From positions 8,675 through 72,674 of the forward strand of contig CAZNCQ010000007.1 of assembly GCA_964571275.1 (NCBI GenBank): a stretch of DNA of 64,000 nucleotides, written 5' to 3'. Source of the DNA: DASRQZ01 sp964571275. GTDB taxonomy: Bacteria; Myxococcota_A; Polyangia; Fen-1088. Positions 23,524 to 31,860 of the stretch are shown here, in pieces. The notes beneath the pieces were generated by a model. That model searched no databases. It saw only the letters and a list, made by a program, of their open reading frames with translations, and was not told the DNA's origin. The stretch's first letter is position 1; every line of letters begins with the position of its first letter. Both the position numbers and the translations under genes were made by a program.

Positions 23524-24606
23524 ATGAGCAACGACAACGCGGTTTCCAAGATCGATACCCTGTGGTTCACCCGGTGTGCCGGAAACGGACGCGGCGGCGT
23601 TCCAACCGCCACCGGTATCGCCTATCAGCTCGGCTGGTTCGCCGAGGAATTTAAGCGTGACGGCTTTCGCTTGCGGACCCTGCAGGACGACGACGCCGGC
23701 CCATTCCGCCACAATCACTACGACCACGAGCTGCCCACCCTGATCCGCGAGGGCGGAAACGTCTATTCCATCCCGGCGCGCGCGCAGGGGGCGAAGACAC
23801 GCCTGATCGGGCTGACCTGGATCGACGAAGGGCAGTCGATCCTGGTTCGACAGGACTCGGACATCCGTTCTGCAGCCGATCTGAAGGGCAAGCGCCTCGC
23901 ACTGCCCGTCTACCGCGCGGCGGATATCGCCGAGAACAAGCGCGGCCGTAGCATCGCGCGCCATCACGCGATCCATGGCTACTACGGGGCGCTACGCTCG
24001 GCCGGATTGACGTTCGACGACGTGACGCTGATCGAGGTGGGAAACCAGAAAGACGGTGGGGCAGAGGATTCGAGCGCGAGCGACGGCGGCTCCTGGTTCG
24101 GCTTCCAGGCTCTGCAGGACGGCAAGGTGGACGGCTTTTTCGTGAAGGGCGCGAGCGCGCACGACGGGGCGCGCCGGCACGGCTTCCGCGTCGGCGTGGA
24201 TCTGGACGCCATCCCCGACCGGCGTTTCCGCGTCAACAACGGCACGCCGCGTCCGATCACCGTGCACGAACACCTGCTCGAGCACCATCCCGACGTCGTG
24301 GTGCGCTTCCTTCGCCAGGTGCTGCGCGCCGCAGAGTGGGCCAAGAGCAACCTGAACGCCGTATACGAGCTCTTGGGAAAGGAGATCGGCGCTAGCCGCG
24401 AAGGGCTCGCCGCCGCGTACAAGAACGACTTCCACCTCACGCTGGCTCCCGACCTGTCGGATGCGCGGGTCGAGCTGTTCCGCCGCCAGAAGGATCTGCT
24501 GCTCCGTCACGGCGTCCTCGACCGAGACTTCGATCTGGACGCCTGGGTCGAACGCGCTCCGATCGAGGAGGCGACTCGCAGTCTCCAGCACGCCCGAGCG
24601 GCCTGA
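23524..24606 (+). CDS. DszB-like sulfinate desulfinase / SBP-fold protein (copy 3)
   Basis: A 360-residue protein with no signal peptide. WFTRCAGNGRGGVPTATG (Cys18, with a six-residue insertion after the Cys) and NHYDHELPTLIREGG (His65, Arg75) keep the three residues expected at a DszB-type active site and the 10-residue His-Arg spacing. It is more divergent than copies 1 and 2 and carries an extra segment around EDSSASDGGSWFGFQALQDGKVDGFFVKG. ATG 23524 has an AAGGAGGAG site and is co-transcribed with the receptor upstream. It may handle a different sulfinate. Confidence 0.8.
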   Translation: MSNDNAVSKIDTLWFTRCAGNGRGGVPTATGIAYQLGWFAEEFKRDGFRLRTLQDDDAGPFRHNHYDHELPTLIREGGNVYSIPARAQGAKTRLIGLTWIDEGQSILVRQDSDIRSAADLKGKRLALPVYRAADIAENKRGRSIARHHAIHGYYGALRSAGLTFDDVTLIEVGNQKDGGAEDSSASDGGSWFGFQALQDGKVDGFFVKGASAHDGARRHGFRVGVDLDAIPDRRFRVNNGTPRPITVHEHLLEHHPDVVVRFLRQVLRAAEWAKSNLNAVYELLGKEIGASREGLAAAYKNDFHLTLAPDLSDARVELFRRQKDLLLRHGVLDRDFDLDAWVERAPIEEATRSLQHARAA

Positions 24607-24631
24607 CATCGAAGCAGTAGCGATCGGCATT

Positions 24632-24690
24632 GAACCGTCGCAGGAGCTGGAGTTCAATCCAGGCGAAAGGACTCGAACCTGCGACGGTTC
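24632..24690. repeat. 13-bp perfect inverted repeat with 33-bp loop
   Basis: GAACCGTCGCAGG (24632-24644) and CCTGCGACGGTTC (24678-24690). It lies between the third DszB-like gene and the cupin gene and could fold into a hairpin in the message, as an attenuator or processing site. The loop contains tRNA T-arm-like words on both strands (GGTTCGAGTCC on the minus strand), but no full tRNA fold was found. Confidence 0.5.
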
Positions 24691-24707
24691 CACAAATCCG
24701 GGCCCGC

Positions 24708-25184
24708 ATGACGAAACCGCAGTGGAAGTACGACGGCGTGCGCGTCGTTCGATCCGATGAGCTCGACGGCAACACGCCTCAGACGCCGGGTATGGAGCGC
24801 GCGGCGGCGATCACTTTCGCCAGCGCCGGCGCTAGCAAGCTGTGGGCGGGAACGGTACACATCCACCCCGGCGCGAGGACGGGAGCGCACCACCATGGCG
24901 CGCTCGAGAGCGTCATCTACGTCGTGCGCGGACGAGCGCGCATGCGTTGGGGTGACGCCCTCCAATTCACGGCCGAGGCGGGCCCGGGGGATTTCATCTA
25001 CGTGCCGCCGTTCGTTCCGCATCAAGAAATGAACGCGAGCGGCGACGAGCGCCTCGAATGTGTTTTGGTCCGGAGCGGCCAAGACCCGATCGTGGTCAAC
25101 CTCGACATCCCGACGCTCGACCCGCCGGAGGAGGTGCGCTGGGTGGACCCCGGACATCCGCCTGACGATTCGTCCACGGAATAG
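24708..25184 (+). CDS. Single-domain cupin protein
   Basis: A 158-residue cupin with canonical motif 1 (PGARTGAHHHGALESVIYVVRGRARM) and motif 2 (GPGDFIYVPPFVPHQEMNAS), three to four metal-ligand His plus Glu. ATG 24708 is used; there is no strong ribosome site. It follows the third DszB-like gene after about 100 bp and precedes an MFS gene by 29 bp, so it may belong to the same transcript. Unlike the cupin at 20370 it is of the common 'conserved barrel' kind, with functions from isomerase to dioxygenase; the substrate is unknown. Confidence 0.8.
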   Translation: MTKPQWKYDGVRVVRSDELDGNTPQTPGMERAAAITFASAGASKLWAGTVHIHPGARTGAHHHGALESVIYVVRGRARMRWGDALQFTAEAGPGDFIYVPPFVPHQEMNASGDERLECVLVRSGQDPIVVNLDIPTLDPPEEVRWVDPGHPPDDSSTE

Positions 25185-25213
25185 GACGCTCGGGGCTATT
25201 CCGGCAGATAGCT

Positions 25214-26413
25214 GTGACCGACGCGCGCAAGCTGCTCCTCACTCGCGCCATCCGCGGCCTCGCCGACGGAGTGGTCAGCGTCGCGCTCGCCACTTACCTG
25301 ACCGATCTTGGCCTCCGCCCCTTCCAAGTCGGCGCGATCGTCACAGGTACGCTGCTCGGATCCGCAGGCGTCACGCTGGGCGTCGGACTACTCGGGTACC
25401 GCCTTTCTCGCCGGCGGATCTTGCTCGGCGCGTCCGCCTTGATGGCCGCGACCGGTCTCGGATTCGCGGGGCTGACGACATTCTGGCCATTGATGCTCGT
25501 GGCCATAGCCGGCACTCTCAACCCATCCTCGGGCGACGTGAGTCTCTTTCTCCCGACGGAACAGGCGGCCCTCGCTCACACCGCCGACGGCCCCGCGCGC
25601 ACGCTGGCATTCGCCTGGTACAACGTCGCCGGTACGCTCTCCGGTGCCCTCGGGGCGCTCATAAGTGGCGTGCCCGCGGTCATTGCCTCTCGCAATGGCA
25701 TGTCTCTCCTTGGCGCCGAGCGCGACGTGTTTGTCTTCTACGCTCTATGCGCGGTGGCGGCGGCGGTCGTCTACGCTTCGCTGTCGCCTTCTTTGGAGGT
25801 TCATCCGGCGAAGCAACCCCATCGGGCGCTCGCCCAGTCACGCCCGGTCGTCCTGCAGCTGGCCGCCCTCTTCAGCCTCGATTCGTTCGGTGGCGGCTTC
25901 GTCGTCCAGTCGCTGCTCGTGCTCTGGCTGTTTCGCCGCTTCCACATCCACGAAGCAACGGCGGCGGGAGTGTTTTTCGTAGCGGGGACGCTCAGCGCGT
26001 TCTCGCAGATCCTCTCGCCGCGCGTCGCGGCGCGCATCGGGCTCATCCGGACGATGGTCTACACGCACCTCCCAGCCAACATTTTCCTAATCATTGCTGG
26101 GCTGATGCCCTCGGCCTCGCTCAGTATCGCCTGCCTCCTCCTCCGCATGGCCGTCTCGCAGATGGATGTGCCCGTACGGCAGGCCTTCGTCATGGCCGTC
26201 GTGGCACCCGAGGAGCGAACCGCGGCCGCCAGCGTGACCAACGTGCCGAGGAGCCTCGCCGCCGGGCTCGCGCCTCTCATCGCCGGCGCGCTGCTCGAGA
26301 GGACGACGTTCGGCTGGCCGCTCATCATCGGCGGCACATTGAAGGCCGTCTATGACGTCGCTCTATTGCTCCAATTCCGATCCGTCGCCACGCGAGAGGA
26401 GGGAGTGCGGTGA
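25214..26413 (+). CDS. Major facilitator superfamily transporter
   Basis: A 399-residue protein with about 12 hydrophobic segments, starting at GTG 25214. The N-terminal pattern (ADGVVSVALATYLTDLGLRPFQVGAIVTGTLLGSA) and the repeat of it in the second half (FHIHEATAAGVFFVAGTLSAFSQILSPRVAARIGL) are typical MFS halves. It ends the organosulfur island on this side. Export of sulfite or of a carbon product is conceivable; nothing in the sequence fixes direction or substrate. Confidence 0.8.
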   Translation: MTDARKLLLTRAIRGLADGVVSVALATYLTDLGLRPFQVGAIVTGTLLGSAGVTLGVGLLGYRLSRRRILLGASALMAATGLGFAGLTTFWPLMLVAIAGTLNPSSGDVSLFLPTEQAALAHTADGPARTLAFAWYNVAGTLSGALGALISGVPAVIASRNGMSLLGAERDVFVFYALCAVAAAVVYASLSPSLEVHPAKQPHRALAQSRPVVLQLAALFSLDSFGGGFVVQSLLVLWLFRRFHIHEATAAGVFFVAGTLSAFSQILSPRVAARIGLIRTMVYTHLPANIFLIIAGLMPSASLSIACLLLRMAVSQMDVPVRQAFVMAVVAPEERTAAASVTNVPRSLAAGLAPLIAGALLERTTFGWPLIIGGTLKAVYDVALLLQFRSVATREEGVR

Positions 26414-27235
26414 GCTGGTCTCCCGACCCCAGACGGGTAAACAAACGAAGGGCCCGGTCGCTCGCCAGGCCCCGAGATCTTCCCGTGTCAACTTCACCTC
26501 GTGTCGGGTGCCTTGGCTCATCTCGGAACGGTGCCACGGCCGCGACCAGCAAGGCCACAGCCCCCAACATGACGACGCTCGCCCATGCTACCGTCCAGTG
26601 CCGAATCGAGCGGGTCGCCGCAGCGTTAGGCCACCGCCCGGAGGCAGTCCCGGCACAGCCCTCCCTTTAGCGGGCGACGAGGCCCTGCACGCTACCGCGC
26701 AGAGGCAACCAGAAAGTGTCCGAAAACGGAAGTAGGGGGTCCCGCCTACTGCCATTTCCGCAGACTGGATCCCGGTCCAGGCGGCGATCCCGTACTGGGT
26801 GATGTTACGGTCCAGCCGACGCGACCGGTTCGTCAGGCAGATATAGGGCGCCCCGCTCGGTCGCACAGCGCCCCAGCCTGGTCGCCTTGGCCTCGACGCG
26901 ACTGTTCGGCAGGCCCGTGAAATCGATGAAAACATGGGCAGGATCCGCGGGAACCAATGGCGTCGAAGGCTAAGGATCGGGATACGTTTTCAATTCCTGG
27001 GTGCGACACTCACTGGCGGTGACACCCCACGTTCCTGCGGACGCCAGTCGCATCGCGCGGGTGTGGTGCTCGAACGCGGCCTGCGAGCTCGGTGAGGGCC
27101 TCCAGGGGCATCGCACGTTCCCGAACCGGGTCCCCTGGAACACGAGCGTGACGAAGGGCGTCTTGGCCATCAGGTCGAGAACTCCTGAACCGACGAATTC
27201 ATGCCGTATCTAGGGTAGTCCCGGAGAGGGGGTTC
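26414..27235. other. Degraded intergenic region without an intact gene
   Basis: No full coding frame is convincing over 822 bp. A minus-strand frame at about 26325-26570 begins with a hydrophobic stretch (MLGAVALLVAAVAPF) but overlaps the MFS gene end. A piece of a conserved protein is recognisable at 26970-27170. The region may mark the edge of the island. Confidence 0.5.
26970..27170 (-). pseudogene. Frameshifted fragment of a conserved myxobacterial-type protein
   Basis: The minus strand opens with MAKTPFVTLVFQGTRFGNVR. The expected continuation MPLEALTELA is present but in the next reading frame, so a frameshift sits near 27110. Related small proteins of the form 'FxGxRF...PLxxLPELAAY' are, from memory, common in this group. 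The 3' end is also degraded. Confidence 0.4.
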
Positions 27236-30025
27236 GTGGAATTTTCGGCTGACAGTCTTCGGGTTCGCCCTCTTGGGCCTGGACACGGATCCAGCTTTGC
27301 TGGCAGTAAACGGTCCATGCCGGATCCGATGGCCGTGATCGATCCGCCCGGGAACGATGCTGAGGCGTACGAGACGCTCGTACAGATCGCCGGACCCCGG
27401 ACGCTCCACATCCCCGCCGACCTGTTAGCGCGATGCGTGCTTGCGCTGCCTGGCGAGTGGGACTGGCCGGTGCGGCGAGCGGCGCTGGAGGCAATTCTGC
27501 GTCGGGTCGCCTCGATCCGCGCTCAGGAAATCGCTGTCGTCGAGGGGCCACGCGGCGGCCCCTGGGGACGCTACGTTCTCGGGCGAGCGGGCGCGGAGGG
27601 AGCGTTGCCTTACGACGTGCGGCTCGCCTCCCTGGTGCCGGTGCGCGGCTCCTGTGACTGCGCCGACTTCCTGCGCGGGGCGCTTGGCCTCTGCAAGCAC
27701 CTGCTCGCGATATTGGAACACCTGGCGAGAGCGCCGCGCACCTTTGGCCGGATCATTAAGACTCCAACCTCGTCGTCGCGCGGGGGTGCGATTGTCTGGG
27801 ACGCCACCTCGGCGCCGCCGGCGTCGACCGATCCTTTGGATGCGCTCGGCCTGACGCCGCACCGGACCGACGGAAGCGGGTCCGCGCCCGTCCCTTCAGC
27901 GATCGCGCACAGCTTTCACCCTACCAAGACCGGCACCTGGCGGCTCAAGACGACTCACGGCGCCGAGCCCGAGGCCCGCATGCGCCTCGTCCGAACCCTG
28001 GAGGCGCACGCGCGTAAGGCACGTGTGTCCGCCGACCCCGCGGCGCGCGCCGTGCTCGCGGAGGAGCGTGCACGGCTCGAGCGCGTGCTGCGCCTTCGGG
28101 CGGCGGCGCCGCGGATAAGGCAGGCGCTCGGCCGCGCGAAGCGACGCCTCTACCCGTACCAGAAGGAAGGCGTCAGCCGCTTCCTGGCCGAGGGGCGACT
28201 GGTGCTCGCCGACGACATGGGCCTCGGCAAGACCACGCAGGCGATCGTGGGCGCGAGCGCGCTCTTCGACGCCGGGGTAGTCGGCCGCGGGCTGCTCGTG
28301 GTGCCCGCCTCGCTCAAACCGCAATGGGAACGCGAGTGGCAAGCGGTATCCGCTGCGCCGCTGCGGATCGTGGAGGGCGGCGCGGACGATCGGCGCTCGC
28401 TCTACGAGTCGATGCGGAGGGGCTTTCTGGTCACCAACTACGAGCAGGTCGTGCGCGACGTCCATGCCATCACCGCCTGGGCGCCCGATCTGGTGGTGCT
28501 CGACGAGGCGCAACGGATCAAGAACTGGGCGACCAAGACCGCGCTCACCGTCAAGCGCCTCAAGCCCAACTTCCGGCTGGTTCTCTCAGGCACGCCGATG
28601 GAGAATCGGCTCGAGGAGCTGGCCTCCATCGTCGAGTGGGTCGACGACCGCGCGCTCGAGCCCAAGTGGCGGCTCGTGCCGTGGCACACCACCTACGCCG
28701 ACGGAAGTCGGGAGGTGATCGGGGCACGAAACCTCGACCTGCTTCGCAAGCGCCTGGCGCCGGTTCTGCTCCGACGCGTTCGCAGCGAGGTGCTCGCCCA
28801 ACTTCCGCCACGCCAGGACACGGTGATCCCGGTCGAGTTGACCGCCGAGCAACGAGAAGCCCACGACGATCTCAGTCAACCGATCGCCAAGCTGGCGCGC
28901 ATTGCGCAACGACGCCATCTCACCCAAGGCGAATTCTTGCGGCTGATGTCACTGCTGCTCACGCAGAGGGTGATCGCGAACGGCATGGCCCAGCTCAACT
29001 TTCCGTCGATCTGGCCGGTGATCCGCGATCGCGCCCCGGAGCCCAAGCTCGTCGAATCGCTCGCGGCCCCGAAGCTCGTCGAGTTTCGCGAGCTGATCTC
29101 GAACCTGGTGCTGACCCAGAAGCGCAAGGTGGTCGTATTCAGCCAGTTTCGACGCATGTTGGAGCTGGCCTCCTGGTCGGTGTCCGATCTGCTTTCGGCC
29201 GGGGGAGTGCGGAAGCTGTTCTTCACCGGTCAGGAAGGGGCGCGCCGCCGCACGCAAAACCTCGTCGACTTCCACGACGATCCCAAGGCTGCGATCCTGT
29301 TTCTCACCGACGCGGGCGGCGTAGGCCTCAATCTCCAGAAAGCGGCGAACGCCTGCATAAACCTAGAGCTGCCGTGGAACCCCGCCGTGCTCGAGCAACG
29401 GATCGGGCGAATCCACCGCCTTGGCCAGAGGCGACCGATCGACGTCTACAACCTGGTCAGCCGCGCGTGCATCGAAGAACGGATCGCCGGGCTGGTCGCC
29501 GGCAAGCGAGCGCTCTTCAAAGGGCTGTTCGACGGGACCACCGACCAGCTCCAGTTCGATCGCTCGGGCGCCCTCGGAGCCGTCCTCGAGCGGCTCGTGG
29601 GGGAGCCCGCGTCGCTGCCCGCGGGCGAGCGCTCCCCCCTCGAAGCCGAGGCCGAGGATCAGCCCGGCGTCGACGCCCCCGCTCCGGAGCCCGAAACGGG
29701 AGATGGGGTCGAGCCGGCGGTGGTAATCTCGGATGGCGACGGAGTCGAGGGGGCACCGGCGATCGCCAACCCAGCGACGTCGGGCGCGCAGGAGGTACCT
29801 TCATTCCCGGGCATCAGCGATGTCGGCCAGGAAGAAATCGGACGGATGCTCGGGGCGCTCACCGTCGAACGCGGCGCGGACGGCGGAGTCCGAATCGCAG
29901 CGCCTCCCCACGCAGCGCGGGCGCTCGTCTCACTGTTCGAAGGAATGGCGCGGCTCCTAGGCGCTGCCGCGGAACAGGTTCCCGTCCGTCCGCCCACCGA
30001 AAGCATCGTCCACCCGGTCGGGTGA
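27236..30025 (+). CDS. SWIM zinc-finger SNF2-family helicase
   Basis: A 929-residue protein. The N-terminal domain has a SWIM zinc finger (CDCADF...GLCKH, about residues 139-154). A two-lobed SNF2 ATPase follows with Walker A LADDMGLGKTTQ, a DEAQ box (LVVLDEAQRIKNW), SGTPMENRLEEL, and the C-terminal helicase motifs VVFSQFRRML and LEQRIGRIHRLGQ. The last 150 residues are acidic and disordered, then a short conserved-looking end. GTG 27236 follows GGAGAGG; ATG 27317 is an alternative. SNF2 proteins remodel nucleoprotein complexes or displace RNA polymerase; bacterial SWIM forms are poorly characterised. Confidence 0.85.
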   Translation: MEFSADSLRVRPLGPGHGSSFAGSKRSMPDPMAVIDPPGNDAEAYETLVQIAGPRTLHIPADLLARCVLALPGEWDWPVRRAALEAILRRVASIRAQEIAVVEGPRGGPWGRYVLGRAGAEGALPYDVRLASLVPVRGSCDCADFLRGALGLCKHLLAILEHLARAPRTFGRIIKTPTSSSRGGAIVWDATSAPPASTDPLDALGLTPHRTDGSGSAPVPSAIAHSFHPTKTGTWRLKTTHGAEPEARMRLVRTLEAHARKARVSADPAARAVLAEERARLERVLRLRAAAPRIRQALGRAKRRLYPYQKEGVSRFLAEGRLVLADDMGLGKTTQAIVGASALFDAGVVGRGLLVVPASLKPQWEREWQAVSAAPLRIVEGGADDRRSLYESMRRGFLVTNYEQVVRDVHAITAWAPDLVVLDEAQRIKNWATKTALTVKRLKPNFRLVLSGTPMENRLEELASIVEWVDDRALEPKWRLVPWHTTYADGSREVIGARNLDLLRKRLAPVLLRRVRSEVLAQLPPRQDTVIPVELTAEQREAHDDLSQPIAKLARIAQRRHLTQGEFLRLMSLLLTQRVIANGMAQLNFPSIWPVIRDRAPEPKLVESLAAPKLVEFRELISNLVLTQKRKVVVFSQFRRMLELASWSVSDLLSAGGVRKLFFTGQEGARRRTQNLVDFHDDPKAAILFLTDAGGVGLNLQKAANACINLELPWNPAVLEQRIGRIHRLGQRRPIDVYNLVSRACIEERIAGLVAGKRALFKGLFDGTTDQLQFDRSGALGAVLERLVGEPASLPAGERSPLEAEAEDQPGVDAPAPEPETGDGVEPAVVISDGDGVEGAPAIANPATSGAQEVPSFPGISDVGQEEIGRMLGALTVERGADGGVRIAAPPHAARALVSLFEGMARLLGAAAEQVPVRPPTESIVHPVG

Positions 30026-30141
30026 GCCCTGTCGTCCGCGATGCCCCGCACCCGACGCAAGGCAACCAGCTCGACGCGCGAGCAGTCGACGCACGTTTGA
30101 AGCTCCCTACTCGAATTTGCGCAGACCGTCGGTGCGGGCGC

Positions 30142-30484
30142 CTATTCCGGCTCGCAGTAGCCGTAGTTGCAGAGCGGTCGGTTCTGAGGGCAGTCGCTGC
30201 TCGACATGCACTTCGTGCATTCTTGCCTCAAGGGGTCGACACCGACCTGCGCTTCGAACGCACACCCGCACGCGACTGCCGGCGGATCGGCGTAGGTGAA
30301 GTCGCCGAGATCGGTGTCGCGTCTGACCTTCATCGCGCACGGGGGAACCCAGCCTGCGTTGATGGTTGCCCATCGACGCGCAGTCGTCATCCGTCGTGCA
30401 CTGACCGCCGTGTTTACACGTGATCCCTGACAGCGCCGCCGCCGCGAGCAGCAGCGTCCCCCTGGCCCCCCCAATCCGATCCAT
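30142..30484 (-). pseudogene. Frameshifted Cys-rich lipoprotein gene
   Basis: ATG 30484 with AAGGA upstream opens MDRIGGARGTLLLAAAALSGITC, a lipoprotein signal, then KHGGQCTTDDDCASMGN. Near 30365-30375 the frame must shift by one base to continue INAGWVPPCAMKVRRDTDLGD...CTKCMSSSDC and end CNYGYCEPE. Both halves are clearly of one Cys-rich DDDC/SSDC-type lipoprotein of the kind frequent in this window. It is a true pseudogene, a programmed shift or a sequencing error. Confidence 0.6.
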
Positions 30485-30749
30485 TGGAATCCTTTCGCGC
30501 GTGCGCCCGGAAAATATTGCTGACGACGTTCCTTTTACCTCCCTGCGGCAATGGACTCCACCAAACCCGCTCCAGGTTGATGACAGGATTGGCGAGACCC
30601 GGAACGGAATACCGCCCGTTTTTTTCCGGCATGTTGCGTCCGTGTTTCTGATCGTCAATGGTGTCGGTTCGTGCGCCGCGAGCGACAATTCGCCGTAAAA
30701 TGCAGGGATTGGCGAGCCGATCCGGAGCGGTTCGAGGCGGCGGCAAAGC

Positions 30750-31748
30750 ATGGAAACGAGATTGGCGAACGGAACCAAGCGTGTCATCGATGGCATCGCC
30801 CGCGTCTACTACGACGGCTACTGGGTCAAGGCTTACGATGCACCCGCAGACACTCTGCAGGTGAAGCGACAGCTCATCGAGGCGCTCACGCGGCGCCTGT
30901 TCAATCATGTCGAGCACGGAATCAACGTTCCGGGCACTCGCCTCGATGCAGCACGTCGGGCGTTCGAGATCGAGGAGGACCCGCAGCGCAAGCGCGTCAA
31001 GAGCGCCATGCTGGCGGGCGCCCTCTTCAATCGGGTCACCGACATCTTCACCAAGCTGGTCGAGATGCAGGCCGTGGGTGTGAAGATAGACTCCGAGAAC
31101 GCGCTGATGCGCCTGTGTGGCGAGCATCTCGAGGAGGCTCTCACCTTGGGAAAGCTGGTCTTGCACCGCAGCGGCGACGAAGGCATCGATGAGCTGTGGG
31201 GCGAGCCGTTCAAGGCCTTCGCCTTCCCCATCGAGGCCTTCTACCGCAGCCGGTACATCAAGATTGCGCAGACGATGCGTACGATTGACGAGGTCGCCGA
31301 CCAACTGATCGTGACCTTCGAGGCGATACCGTTGTTCTCGGGCATCGAATCCCTGGTGCGCGCCTTCGCGGCGGCCGCGCGGCTGAAATGCGAGACCTTG
31401 CGCACCGAAGGCGACATCTTCGAGATCTGGACGTCTTTCGTGGTCAGCGCCGAGCAACTGGTTCGCTTCGAACCGCGCCTGTCGGCTGAGGCGACCGTCG
31501 TGGAGCAACACTGGGCCGCCGACGGAATGGCGCTGGTGCGACAAGGCAGGGATCTCGTGACGCACATGGTGCGGGCGCGGGTGCCGATGCCCAAGAGCAC
31601 GCGCGAGTTGGCCGAACGCCTCGGCTGGTACCGGAGCGCCGTCGGACCCGCGCCGCCGGCATCGGCGCAGGTCACGCGCCTTTCCGAACGGCGCGACGGG
31701 GACTCAATTGCGGGGGCGCTCGATCCAGAACGCGAGCGAGCGCACTGA
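30750..31748 (+). CDS. Uncharacterised 332-residue cytoplasmic protein
   Basis: Not recognised. It has no signal peptide or membrane segment; it is mostly helical by composition, with many Glu/Arg heptad-like stretches and a Pro/Ala-rich, likely disordered tail (APPASAQVTRL). Starts METRLANGTKRVIDGIARVYYDGYWVKAY. It stands alone on the plus strand between a broken lipoprotein gene and a convergent FG-GAP gene. The words GATTGGCGAG recur three times just upstream (about 30586, 30710, 30757). Confidence 0.6.
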   Translation: METRLANGTKRVIDGIARVYYDGYWVKAYDAPADTLQVKRQLIEALTRRLFNHVEHGINVPGTRLDAARRAFEIEEDPQRKRVKSAMLAGALFNRVTDIFTKLVEMQAVGVKIDSENALMRLCGEHLEEALTLGKLVLHRSGDEGIDELWGEPFKAFAFPIEAFYRSRYIKIAQTMRTIDEVADQLIVTFEAIPLFSGIESLVRAFAAAARLKCETLRTEGDIFEIWTSFVVSAEQLVRFEPRLSAEATVVEQHWAADGMALVRQGRDLVTHMVRARVPMPKSTRELAERLGWYRSAVGPAPPASAQVTRLSERRDGDSIAGALDPERERAH

Positions 31749-31860
31749 GCGACACGTGTCGTGCGCGGATTGGGGCGACTGTATAGCCGGTCGGTCCTGC
31801 CCTTCCCCTGGATCCGCCGTGAATCACGCAGATGCCCGAGGTAGTCGGTACGGGGCGCGT

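Noticed and set aside
24655..24690. Possible tRNA gene
   Set aside because: T-arm-like words occur on both strands but no acceptor, D or anticodon arms can be built.
28324..30423. Long plus-strand frame within the SNF2 gene
   Set aside because: A shifted frame of the helicase gene, Arg/Ala-rich, no domain, typical of high-GC shadow frames.
30619..30625. Run of seven T as a terminator
   Set aside because: No stable GC stem precedes it and no gene ends there on the plus strand.
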